Assembly: GCF_024505185.1 (NCBI RefSeq)
Contig: NZ_JANIBJ010000014.1
Coordinates: 1 to 64,000 of the forward strand
Reading direction: 5' to 3'
Origin: Methylomonas subterranea
GTDB lineage: Bacteria; Pseudomonadota; Gammaproteobacteria; Methylococcales; Methylomonadaceae
DNA: 64,000 nt
Shown here: positions 36,707 to 47,173 of the stretch, piece by piece
Layout: each line of letters begins with the position of its first letter
Numbering within the stretch: the first letter of the stretch is position 1
Notes under the pieces: generated by a model
Database searches by the model: none
Seen by the model: the letters and a program-made list of their open reading frames with translations, nothing else
What the model was told of the DNA's origin: nothing
Program-made: the position numbers and the translations under genes

Positions 36707-38236
36707 ATGCCTCAATCCAAACACATTATCATCGTCGGCGCCGGCCCCGGCGGCCTATGCGCCGGCATGCTGCTGAGCCAGCGCGGTTTCAAAGTCTCGA
36801 TTTACGACAAAAACAGCGAAGTCGGCGGCCGTAATCGCGCCATACGCATGAACGGCTTTACCTTCGATACCGGGCCTACCTTTTTGTTGATGAAAGGCGT
36901 GCTGGATGAAATGTTCGCCTTGTGCGAGCGCCGCAGCGAGGATTATCTGCAATTTCTGCCCTTGAACCCCATGTACCGGTTGGTGTACGACGACCGGGAA
37001 CTGAATGTGTTTTCCGACCGCGACAACATGCGCGCCGAGTTGCTGCGGGTATTCGACGAAGGCGCCGACGGCTACGGGCGCTTTATCGAAAACGAGCGTA
37101 ACCGCTTCAATGCGCTGTATCCCTGTATAACCCGGGATTATTCTTCGCTGGCTTCTTTTTTCTCCTGGGATTTGCTCAAGGCCCTGCCCTGGCTGGCCTT
37201 CCCGAAAAGCGTCTTCAACAATCTGGGGCAATATTTCAATCAGGAAAAAATGCGCCTGGCGTTTTGTTTCCAATCCAAGTATTTGGGCATGTCGCCGTGG
37301 GATTGCCCGGCCCTGTTCACCATGCTGCCTTATCTGGAACACGACTACGGCATCTACCATGTAGCCGGCGGCTTGAACCGTATCGCCCAGGCCATGGCCG
37401 CCGTGATTCTGGAAAATGGCGGCGAAATCCATACCGACAGCCCGGTGCAATCCTTGTTGATCGAAAACGGCGCGACCAAGGGCGTCAAGTTGCAAACCGG
37501 CGCGACAGTGCGCGGCGATGAAGTGATCGTCAACGCCGACTTTGCCCATGCCATGACCCGGTTGGTTGCGCCGGGAGAGCTGCGCAAATACGGCCACGAG
37601 GCCATGGAAAAGCGCGAGTATTCCTGCTCCACTTTCATGCTGTATCTGGGATTGGACAAACAATACGACCTGCCGCACCACACCATCGTCTTCGCCAAGG
37701 ATTACACCAGCAATATACGCAACATCTTTCGGAATAAAACCCTGACGGAAGATTTTTCGTTTTATGTGCAAAATGCTTCCGTCAGCGATGCCAGTCTGGC
37801 GCCGGCCGGCAAATCGGCTTTGTATGTCTTGGTGCCCATGCCCAACAATGACAGCGGCCTGGACTGGCCGGCGCACTGCCAAAACGTTCGCGAGCAGGTG
37901 CTGGACACGCTGGGCGCTCGGCTCGGCTTGAGCGACATTCGCGCGCATATCGAATGCGAAAAAATCATTACCCCGCAAAACTGGGAAACCGACGAGCACG
38001 TATACAAGGGCGCCACCTTCAGCCTGTCGCACAAATTCAGCCAGATGCTGTACTGGCGACCGCATAACCGCTTCGAGGAACTGGACAATTGCTATCTGGT
38101 TGGTGGCGGCACCCATCCCGGCAGCGGCCTGCCCACCATTTACGAATCGGCGCGGATTTCCTCCAACCTGATTTCCAGAAAACACCGGGTGGCATTCAAG
38201 GACATTCAACACAGTACTTGGCTGAAAAAAGCGTGA
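36707..38236 (+). CDS. crtN: 4,4'-diapophytoene/squalene-type desaturase
   Basis: A FAD-dependent desaturase that introduces conjugated double bonds into a C30 carotenoid precursor. The 509-residue protein opens with the dinucleotide-binding motif GAGPGGLCAGMLL (about 11-23), followed by the Glu/Asp-Lys and GGRNRA flavin segment, and ends with the family signature GGGTHPGSGLPTIYESARIS. It is first of three genes in the order crtN-ald-crtNb known from Methylomonas. The third gene is closer to the oxidase type, so this one is taken as the desaturase. The ald ATG starts two bases after the stop. Confidence 0.9.
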   Translation: MPQSKHIIIVGAGPGGLCAGMLLSQRGFKVSIYDKNSEVGGRNRAIRMNGFTFDTGPTFLLMKGVLDEMFALCERRSEDYLQFLPLNPMYRLVYDDRELNVFSDRDNMRAELLRVFDEGADGYGRFIENERNRFNALYPCITRDYSSLASFFSWDLLKALPWLAFPKSVFNNLGQYFNQEKMRLAFCFQSKYLGMSPWDCPALFTMLPYLEHDYGIYHVAGGLNRIAQAMAAVILENGGEIHTDSPVQSLLIENGATKGVKLQTGATVRGDEVIVNADFAHAMTRLVAPGELRKYGHEAMEKREYSCSTFMLYLGLDKQYDLPHHTIVFAKDYTSNIRNIFRNKTLTEDFSFYVQNASVSDASLAPAGKSALYVLVPMPNNDSGLDWPAHCQNVREQVLDTLGARLGLSDIRAHIECEKIITPQNWETDEHVYKGATFSLSHKFSQMLYWRPHNRFEELDNCYLVGGGTHPGSGLPTIYESARISSNLISRKHRVAFKDIQHSTWLKKA

Positions 38237-38238
38237 GC

Positions 38239-39831
38239 ATGGCGATGTTGCAGGCGATTTCGCCGCTAGACGGCAAACTGCTGGGCGAATATACGCCCAG
38301 CTCCGGAACAGACATTCAACGGCAGTTGCTAGCCGCGCGCAATGCCGCCGATATTTGGCGCCAAGTGCCGATCAAAACCCGTTGCAAAATTTTGGGGCGA
38401 CTGCTGCCCTTGCTGCTGGCGGATTTGGACCATCTATGCGACCGCATCGTACAAACCACCGGCAAAGTCCGCACCGAAGCCCTGCTGGGCGAGATTTACC
38501 CCATTCTGGATTTAACCCGCTATTATCAAAAACATGCCGCCGCGATTTTGCGCCCGCAAAGCATAGCGACTTCGCCGTTCGCGTTTCCGGGCGCCACGGC
38601 CGGCATCGAGCGCCGCCCTTATGGGGTGGTGGCGGTCATTTCCCCCTGGAATTACCCGTTTCAACTTAGTCTGGCGCCCTTGTTGACGGCCTTGTTTGCC
38701 GGCAACGCGGTGCTGCTGAAAACCTCCGAATTCAGTTTGCCGATCGGCCGCTTAATCATGGATTTGTGCCAAAAACTGGAATTGCCCGATGGTTTGGTGC
38801 AATGGATAATCGGCGATGCCGGCGCCGGCGAACAACTGCTGGATGCCGGCCCGGACTTGGTATTTTTCACCGGCGGCCTGAACAGCGGCCGGGCGGTCAT
38901 GCAACGCGCCGCGCAACACCCCATCCCGGTACTACTGGAACTGGGCGGCAAGGACCCGATGCTGGTATTCGCCGATGCCGATCTGCCACGCGCTTGCGCC
39001 GCGGCCTTGTATGGCGCCTTCTGCAATAGTGGCCAGGCTTGCGTTTCGGTGGAACGCTTATACGTGCAGCAAGCCTGCCATGCGGAATTTTTACAGCTTT
39101 TACGGACAGGCCTGGCCGATATCAATGTCGGCCACGGCCCGCAAGGCGATTTGGGCGCCATGACCAGCGAACGGCAGTTCGATATCGTAAAAGCGCATTA
39201 CGTCGATGCCATCGCCCAAGGCGCGCAAGCATCCGGCCCGCTGGAACGGCAAGGCAATTATGTCAAACCCGTGCTGCTGTGGAATGTACACCACGGCATG
39301 CGGCTGATGCGCGAGGAAACCTTCGGCCCGCTGTTGCCGCTGATGGCTTTTCAAGATGAAGCCGCAGCCCTGCAACTGGCCAATGACAGCGAGTTCGGCT
39401 TGAATGCCAGCGTCTGGAGCAAGGACATCGGCAAGGCCGAACGCATCGCCGGCCAATTGCATACCGGTAACTGGGTGATTAACGACGTGTTGAAAAATAT
39501 CGGTCATCCCGGCCTGCCCTTCGGCGGCGCAAAAAAAAGCGGTTTCGGCCGCTATCACGGCGCCGAAGGCCTGCGACAGTTTACTTATCCGGTGTCCGGC
39601 CTTACCAGCCGCAGCCATTTGCCCCGCGAACCCAACTGGTTCCCGTATTCCGAGCTGCGCTATCAACACTTCAAGGGCTACATCGATTTTGTCTACGGCT
39701 CCGGCTCGCTGCCGCAACGCATCAAACGCAACTGGCCAGCGCTGGAAGCCTTCAAGGAATACTCGGCGTTCGATTTAACCCAGCGCTGGCAAAATTTAAA
39801 ATTATGGCTGTCATGGCAACGGGATTACTGA
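38239..39831 (+). CDS. ald: Carotenoid aldehyde dehydrogenase
   Basis: An NAD(P)-dependent aldehyde dehydrogenase expected to oxidise 4,4'-diapolycopene aldehyde to the acid. The 530 residues contain the active Cys268 in NSGQACVSVERLY, the general base E234 in LLELGGKDP, and the cofactor segments VISPWNYPFQ and FTGG. The C-terminal extension beyond residue 455 (about 70 residues) is longer than in most of the superfamily. The ATG at 38239 is chosen because it lies two bases after the crtN stop; the open frame upstream overlaps crtN. The stop overlaps the crtNb start (TGATG). Its role is inferred from the operon; the sequence alone only shows an aldehyde dehydrogenase. Confidence 0.9.
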   Translation: MAMLQAISPLDGKLLGEYTPSSGTDIQRQLLAARNAADIWRQVPIKTRCKILGRLLPLLLADLDHLCDRIVQTTGKVRTEALLGEIYPILDLTRYYQKHAAAILRPQSIATSPFAFPGATAGIERRPYGVVAVISPWNYPFQLSLAPLLTALFAGNAVLLKTSEFSLPIGRLIMDLCQKLELPDGLVQWIIGDAGAGEQLLDAGPDLVFFTGGLNSGRAVMQRAAQHPIPVLLELGGKDPMLVFADADLPRACAAALYGAFCNSGQACVSVERLYVQQACHAEFLQLLRTGLADINVGHGPQGDLGAMTSERQFDIVKAHYVDAIAQGAQASGPLERQGNYVKPVLLWNVHHGMRLMREETFGPLLPLMAFQDEAAALQLANDSEFGLNASVWSKDIGKAERIAGQLHTGNWVINDVLKNIGHPGLPFGGAKKSGFGRYHGAEGLRQFTYPVSGLTSRSHLPREPNWFPYSELRYQHFKGYIDFVYGSGSLPQRIKRNWPALEAFKEYSAFDLTQRWQNLKLWLSWQRDY

Positions 39832-41324
39832 TGCAACAAATCAACAACAAAAATGTCGTGGTGATTGGCGCCGGCTTGGGAGGCCTGTCCGCCGCCATTT
39901 CCTTGGCATCCGAGGGTTTTAGCGTCGAATTGGTGGAAAAAAACGACAAGGTTGGCGGCAAACTCAACATCATGAGCAAAGACGGTTTCACCTTCGATTT
40001 GGGGCCGTCAATTTTGACCATGCCGCACATCTTCGAAGCGCTGTTTAGCCGAGTCGGCAAAAACATGGCTGACTATGTTGGCATCGAAAAAGTCGAACCG
40101 CACTGGCGCAATTTTTTTGAGGACGGCACCACTATCGATTTATGCGCGGATGCAGACGCGCAGCGCCGCGAATTGAACAAATTGGGCCCCGATACCGCCG
40201 CCGAATTCGAACGTTTCATGGCTTATTCGCGCAAGCTCGGCAAGGAAACCGAAGCCGGCTATTTCGCCAAGGGTCTGGATAGCTTCGGGGAATTGCTGAA
40301 ATTTTACGGCCCGCTGCGCAGCCTGAATTTCGATGTATTCCGCAACATGGATCAGGGCGTACGCCGGTTTATATCCAATCCCAAACTGGTCGACATTCTG
40401 AATTACTTCATCAAATACGTCGGCTCCTCGCCTTACGATGCACCGGCCCTGATGAATCTGATGCCCTACATCCAATATGAATACGGCCTGTGGTATGTCA
40501 AGGGCGGCATGTACGGTCTGGCGCAGGCCATGGAGAAACTGGCACTGGAACTGGGCGTCAACATCCGCTTGAACAGTGAAGTGCTGGAAATTCAACACGA
40601 CGGCGCCCGCGCCAGCGGAGTGGCCTTGCAACATGGCGAGGTGCTGGCGGCCGACATCGTGGTATCCAACATGGAGGTGATTCCGGCCATGCAAAAACTG
40701 CTGCATAGCCCGGCCGCCGCGCTGAAGAAAATGCAGCGCTTCGAACCCAGTTGTTCCGGCTTGGTGTTGCATCTGGGCATTGACACAATTTACCCGCAAC
40801 TGGCCCACCACAACTTCTTTTATTCTGATCACCCGCGCGAGCATTTCGATGCGGTGTTCAAAAGCCACTGTCTGTCCGACGACCCGACCATCTACCTGGT
40901 TGCGCCCTGTAAAACCGACCCGAGTCAGGCACCGGCGGGCCACGAGATCATCAAAATCCTACCGCATATTCCGCATATCGATCCGGCAAAGCCTTTGACC
41001 GCCGACGATTATTGGGCCTTGCGGGAACGGGTGCTGCTGAAGCTGGAACGCATGGGTTTGACGGATTTACGCAAGCACATCGTTACCGAAGAGTATTGGA
41101 CCCCGCTGGATATTCAGGCCAAGTATTATTCCAATCTCGGCTCCATTTACGGCGTGGTGGCTGATCGCTGGAAAAACCTGGGTTTCAAGGCTCCGCAACG
41201 TAGCGGGGAATTACGGAACCTTTATTTCGTCGGTGGCAGCGTGAACCCCGGCGGCGGCATGCCGATGGTGACGCTTTCCGGACAACTGGCGCGCGATAAG
41301 ATTTTGGCGGACATGCAAGCTTAA
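39831..41324 (+). CDS. crtNb: Carotenoid terminal-methyl oxidase (CrtNb/CrtP type)
   Basis: A paralogue of the desaturase that oxidises the terminal methyl groups of the C30 carotenoid to aldehydes. The 497-residue protein has the dinucleotide fold GAGLGGLSAAISLAS near its start and the end signature GGSVNPGGGMPMVTLSGQ. Internal blocks such as GPSILTMPHIFE, YFIKYVGSSPYDAPA, QLAHHNFF and DDPTIYLV are those I recall from the staphylococcal oxidase CrtP rather than CrtN. The ATG at 39831 overlaps the ald stop. The longer frame from 39804 is not needed. The product would feed Ald. Confidence 0.88.
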   Translation: MQQINNKNVVVIGAGLGGLSAAISLASEGFSVELVEKNDKVGGKLNIMSKDGFTFDLGPSILTMPHIFEALFSRVGKNMADYVGIEKVEPHWRNFFEDGTTIDLCADADAQRRELNKLGPDTAAEFERFMAYSRKLGKETEAGYFAKGLDSFGELLKFYGPLRSLNFDVFRNMDQGVRRFISNPKLVDILNYFIKYVGSSPYDAPALMNLMPYIQYEYGLWYVKGGMYGLAQAMEKLALELGVNIRLNSEVLEIQHDGARASGVALQHGEVLAADIVVSNMEVIPAMQKLLHSPAAALKKMQRFEPSCSGLVLHLGIDTIYPQLAHHNFFYSDHPREHFDAVFKSHCLSDDPTIYLVAPCKTDPSQAPAGHEIIKILPHIPHIDPAKPLTADDYWALRERVLLKLERMGLTDLRKHIVTEEYWTPLDIQAKYYSNLGSIYGVVADRWKNLGFKAPQRSGELRNLYFVGGSVNPGGGMPMVTLSGQLARDKILADMQA

Positions 41325-41721
41325 TAAATTTTCGCCGCGATTGATGGCATGCTTGTCAAAACACGGACGGTGCGGGGTTTGTTACCGCCAAACGTAAGCA
41401 TTTTTTTAAAGGCCCGGCCGGAGTCGTTTTGCGATTTTCGCATCCCGGCCTTGCGCAAAGCCTAACGCTTATGTGGCGCGGACTAGCGATCTGCAGACCA
41501 CTTTAATCGTTAATATGCTCACCACAGTTAATGCATGCACTCATACCAAGCCCATAAGCCGTTAAAAACATTAAATAACAGTAAATTGGCAAAAAGTCCG
41601 CTTAACCTGGACTCATATTAAAATTAGATTAAAGTCACATTTTTCTTAGCAGCAATACTCCGTTTGCATATACTTGGGTCGGGGGAGAGCATCCAATTCT
41701 ATTTTTTTTAAGGTGATAATC
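41325..41721 (+). promoter_or_regulatory. Leader region of the PEP-CTERM gene with a sigma-54-like site
   Basis: This 397-bp gap holds no gene. A nested hairpin (GGCCGG 41416-41421 with CCGGCC 41445-41450, and GCGA/TCGC inside) lies near its start. At 41587-41602 the sequence TGGCAA-AAAGT-CCGCT has GG and GC separated by ten bases, the spacing of a -24/-12 sigma-54 promoter, though the -12 half is imperfect. From there about 110 bases lead to the start codon, ending in an AAGGTGA ribosome site. In PEP-CTERM bacteria such genes are often sigma-54 dependent, which supports the reading. Confidence 0.4.
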
Positions 41722-42399
41722 ATGATTAGATTCAAAAATATTGTGACTTGTTTAATGGTGATGCTGCTTGCATATGCACCATTAAGCAATGCTTCACAGC
41801 TCAGCTTACCCGGTATACCGGAATCGGGAACGCCCAACTTTACCAATTCCGCGGAAATCAATCTGTTTAGTCTCGGCAATGACAATTACCTGTTTGCCGC
41901 CACCAACGCCGGCTCGCCGATAACCTTTAACCTGGGGTCCTCCAGTGTTACCTCTACCGCATCCAATCCCGGCGAATTCTTTTTGACGGCACTGTTTTCC
42001 GGCAACGGCACCTTCAAGTCCGGCACATTGTCGATTTTCGGTTCGATACCCTATCCGTTCGCCAGTCTTCCCGGCGTTTACATAAGCGGCGACTTGTTGA
42101 CCGCAAAACTGGAAAATTTCGCCTATGACGGCGATAACCTCGGCTTTGCAACCAACCAACTTAGCGGCTTCGGCACCTTGTTCGGAACCTACGAGAGCGT
42201 GTATCTGTCCGCAGCAGGCATCGCCAGCGCCCTTGGCTTCGGCAGCGGAGCGTTGATTCCCACCAGCGGCCCCCTCAGTGCCAGCGCCATCACCACCGTA
42301 CCCGTGCCGGGAGCCGGCTGGTTGATCGGTTCCGCATTCGGCCTGTTTACGCTGCTGCGCAAAAACAGATCAACCGGCGAAACGCTGGTCGGCGCATAA
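41722..42399 (+). CDS. PEP-CTERM sorting domain protein
   Basis: A 225-residue exported protein of unknown function. The signal peptide covers about 1-25 (hydrophobic CLMVMLLAYAPLS, then a likely cut near SNASQ). The middle is rich in Gly, Ser, Asn and Thr with alternating beta-strand character. The C-terminus has the tripartite sorting signal: a VPVPGA motif at about 193-198, a hydrophobic helix (GWLIGSAFGLFTLL) and a basic end (RKNRS). Such proteins are cut by an exosortase (EpsH/XrtA type) and often belong to exopolysaccharide or floc-forming loci. No exosortase is in the window. The start at 41722 has AAGGTGA six bases upstream. Confidence 0.82.
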   Translation: MIRFKNIVTCLMVMLLAYAPLSNASQLSLPGIPESGTPNFTNSAEINLFSLGNDNYLFAATNAGSPITFNLGSSSVTSTASNPGEFFLTALFSGNGTFKSGTLSIFGSIPYPFASLPGVYISGDLLTAKLENFAYDGDNLGFATNQLSGFGTLFGTYESVYLSAAGIASALGFGSGALIPTSGPLSASAITTVPVPGAGWLIGSAFGLFTLLRKNRSTGETLVGA

Positions 42400-42849
42400 A
42401 AGATTTGTTTCAAATCGTCATAAATTACAAAGCTTTGTACCTTATTCCAAAGGGCCGATCAGGCCCTTTTTTTCGCTCCTTCGATTAAGCGCGCCTATCA
42501 TTAACGGGCCGTTTTAGCGTCAACCGCTTGCCCCGGGTACAGCTATCGGCAACCTAAATCCGCCGTATTCCCGCGCTAAAAACTCGACCATTATCCCGTT
42601 CCATCCGGCATTCAGCCCAAGTTGGGCTTGGTTTTATGTCCGTAAAAACTCGACCCGGCTTTACCTGTATTTCCGACATTTTCCAGCCCGGCAGATAAAT
42701 TTACACCCGCACACTTGTTCTTTTTTTGTTTTCATATATGCTTTAGAAAACAAAAGAAAAACATTTTGACAGGCCGCCGCTTCCCGGCACACAAGCCCGT
42801 CTGAATGCCTAATTCGTGCCTAAGCAACAAACCCTCGGGAGTAACCGTC
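42400..42849 (+). other. 450-bp gap with terminator, repeats and a possible promoter
   Basis: Apart from the terminator at 42450-42473, I see no gene here. Two direct copies of TAAAAACTCGACC occur at 42577-42589 and 42643-42655. Between them AGCCCAA and TTGGGCT (42614-42628) form a small hairpin followed by TTGGTTTT. Further on, TTGTTC (42715-42720) and TATGCT (42737-42742) are spaced by 16 bases and may be the promoter of the small protein gene that follows. Confidence 0.4.
42450..42473 (+). terminator. Intrinsic terminator after the PEP-CTERM gene
   Basis: AAGGGCC and GGCCCTT form a perfect 7-bp stem with a five-base loop, and the T run continues to 42473. It lies 50 bases after the stop codon. 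Confidence 0.8.
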
Positions 42850-43002
42850 ATGATGAGTCAGTCCGTGCATATGAAAGATCAAAAAGCCAATCAAAACGCC
42901 ATGCGCAGCCGGCTATACCGGCAATTCACCATCAATCGGCTGGAAGACCTGACCGTGGTGGTAGTGTTATGGGGTGTATTTCTGCTGGCCGGCGCCGGTT
43001 AA
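42850..43002 (+). CDS. Small single-pass membrane protein, unknown
   Basis: A 50-residue protein (MMSQSVHMKDQ...) with a basic, polar N-terminal half (RSRLYRQFTINRLED) and one C-terminal membrane helix (about 33-49, LTVVVVLWGVFLLAGA) that ends almost at the last residue. A GGGAG ribosome site lies 9-13 bases upstream of the two possible ATG codons (42850, 42853). An in-frame ATG at 42805 would add 15 residues. The next gene starts 9 bases after the stop, so they are probably cotranscribed. I do not recognise the family. Topology suggests a C-tail-anchored inner-membrane peptide, possibly a modulator of a larger membrane complex. Confidence 0.6.
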   Translation: MMSQSVHMKDQKANQNAMRSRLYRQFTINRLEDLTVVVVLWGVFLLAGAG

Positions 43003-43011
43003 AATACCGGC

Positions 43012-43332
43012 ATGTATCAACTAACTTTTTATGTTCCCGCCAGCCATCTGGATCAGGTAAAAAATGCCTTGTTCGAGGCTGGAGCCGGGCGTTTTAACGA
43101 TTACGACCAATGCGCCTGGCAAACCTTGGGCCAAGGCCAGTTCCGCCCGCTGGCGGACAGCCGGCCCTTTTTGGGGCAGATAGGCAAACTGGAACGGCTG
43201 GCGGAATATAAAGTGGAAATGATTTGTGCCGACGCGCAAATAAAAGCCGCCATTAGCGCCTTGCTGGCCGCTCACCCCTATCAACAACCGGCCTATGCGG
43301 TTTACAAAATACTCGATGCAAGCGATCTATAG
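43012..43332 (+). CDS. NIF3/YqfO-like (CutA/PII-fold) protein
   Basis: A 106-residue protein corresponding to the stand-alone insert domain of NIF3/YqfO proteins, a ferredoxin-like fold related to CutA and PII. Typical blocks are FYVPASHLDQVKNALFEAGAGRF at the start, WQTLGQGQFRPL in the middle, EYKVEMICAD, and HPYQQPAYAVYKI at the end. It lacks the metal-binding catalytic parts of full NIF3. The biochemical role is not established; metal binding or a chaperone function has been proposed for relatives. It probably shares a transcript with the small membrane protein just upstream. Confidence 0.85.
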   Translation: MYQLTFYVPASHLDQVKNALFEAGAGRFNDYDQCAWQTLGQGQFRPLADSRPFLGQIGKLERLAEYKVEMICADAQIKAAISALLAAHPYQQPAYAVYKILDASDL

Positions 43333-43454
43333 TGGCCCACCATGCGCCGGTGGCGCTATCGCTCAACCAAGACGGGCGGGACAATTCAAGCTTCCGCAAC
43401 CGTTGCGGCGCGGTCTTTACGGCAGTTTTATCCGCCGACCTTGAACAGCAAAAC

Positions 43455-44330
43455 TCACGGCAAGGGTTTATATGCCAACAACTTGGCCAATGTCTCGAGA
43501 ATCGCGCCACGAGGATGGGACCGCAGCCAAACCAAAGCAATAGTCCGGCTAGGCCGCTGGCTGATATTGATGTAGCGAATGTCGCTATCCTCGGCCTGAA
43601 CGGCAACGGACGGCATCAAGGTGACCCCGACGCCGTTCTTGACCATGAAACGCAAGGTTTCCAGGCTGGAAGCCCGAAAATCGTGTTCCACGAATCGGGA
43701 TGGGTCGCACAACTTCAAGGCCTGATCGCGCAGGCAGTGCCCCTCATCGAGTAACAACAGATGCTCCCTGGCCGCCATGTTCAGGTCGACTTCCTCCAGA
43801 TTGGCCAGCGGGTGGTCGGCACACACGGCCAAGGTAAAAGGGTCTTCGAACAGCGTCCGGCATGTCAGTTGCTCATGCTCGACCGGCAGGGCCAGCATGG
43901 CCGCATCCAGTTTTTTGCCCAGCAGCAAGGCAATCAGCGCATGGGTTTTTTCCTCGACCAATTGTAATTTAAGCTCCGGGTAGTGCTGCTTAATGCGGAA
44001 GACATACTCCGGCAGCACATAACTGGCCAGCGAAGGAAACGCCCCCAGCGACAGCATGTTGCGATGCCTGTCGCTGGCATGGACGGCGATTTGCCTGATG
44101 CCCTGAACGTCCGCCAGAATTCTTTTCGCAATCGGCAAAATTTCCTGACAGGTATCGGTCACTTCCACGCTGTTTTTCTCGCGCACGAACAATTCCACGC
44201 CCAAATACTCCTCGAGCTTTTTGATTTGCGTGCTCAAGGTCGGTTGGCCGATCGAGCATTGCTCGGCGGCCTGACTGAAGTTTTTTAATTCAGCTACCGC
44301 CACCAGATAGCTTAAATCGCGCAGGTTCAT
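43455..44330 (-). CDS. oxyR: Hydrogen peroxide sensor OxyR (LysR family)
   Basis: A LysR-type regulator activated by a peroxide-induced disulfide. The 291-residue protein has the winged HTH at about 1-60 (FSQAAEQCSIGQPTLSTQIKKLE) and the regulatory domain after about 90. Both redox cysteines are present at exactly the E. coli positions, C199 and C208, within GHCLRDQALKLC. It is divergent from katG, its classic target, across a 310-bp gap, so it probably activates katG and controls itself. Confidence 0.95.
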   Translation of the reverse strand: MNLRDLSYLVAVAELKNFSQAAEQCSIGQPTLSTQIKKLEEYLGVELFVREKNSVEVTDTCQEILPIAKRILADVQGIRQIAVHASDRHRNMLSLGAFPSLASYVLPEYVFRIKQHYPELKLQLVEEKTHALIALLLGKKLDAAMLALPVEHEQLTCRTLFEDPFTLAVCADHPLANLEEVDLNMAAREHLLLLDEGHCLRDQALKLCDPSRFVEHDFRASSLETLRFMVKNGVGVTLMPSVAVQAEDSDIRYINISQRPSRTIALVWLRSHPRGAILETLAKLLAYKPLP

Positions 44331-46860
<2,530 letters not shown>

Positions 46861-47173
46861 TTGGCTGGCCCGAAACCCAACTCGACCGTATCCGGTCGAG
46901 TTGGGCGTCCCGTCAGCCGTTGGCTGAATGCCAGCCGCGGAATTCCCTGCAAACGTCCGCAACCCATGCTTAATGAAGGAACATGAATTAGGCATCGGCT
47001 TTCGAATAATTTTTCCCCTGGCTACTTCAAGCTAATGCCATTACCATGCGCTTTCCCGGAAAGCGCCCATTGCTCGGCGCGTTTAAATACAAGCCGGCTC
47101 TATTCATTTTTCCCGCCCAATGCCGGCAATCAAGCGGATGACGGCGCTAACATTTATATCGGGAGTGCCTCGA
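46861..47173 (+). other. 313-bp gap between katG and fba
   Basis: Apart from two hairpins I see nothing in it. The strong one is at 46876-46905 (listed separately). A smaller one pairs TCAGCC with GGCTGA at 46913-46927. No promoter for fba stands out. The frame upstream of the chosen fba start is open back to 47120 but lacks aldolase likeness. Confidence 0.4.
46876..46905 (+). terminator. Perfect 13-bp hairpin after katG
   Basis: CCCAACTCGACCG (46876-46888) pairs fully with the complementary arm ending in GAGTTGGG (46893-46905) around a four-base loop, 16 bases after the katG stop. There is no T tract behind it, so it may stabilise the 3' end or act in both directions rather than be a classic intrinsic terminator. 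Confidence 0.5.

Noticed and set aside
36755-38212. 485-codon minus-strand frame opposite crtN
   Set aside because: Complete overlap with a recognised desaturase and no recognisable motif of its own.
41325-41721. c-di-GMP (GEMM) riboswitch before the PEP-CTERM gene
   Set aside because: The conserved GEMM core and tetraloop-receptor sequences are not found. The sigma-54-like site is the better explanation for a regulated leader.
43332-43754. 140-codon plus-strand frame opposite the end of oxyR
   Set aside because: It overlaps the well-supported oxyR gene, and its product has no recognisable motif.
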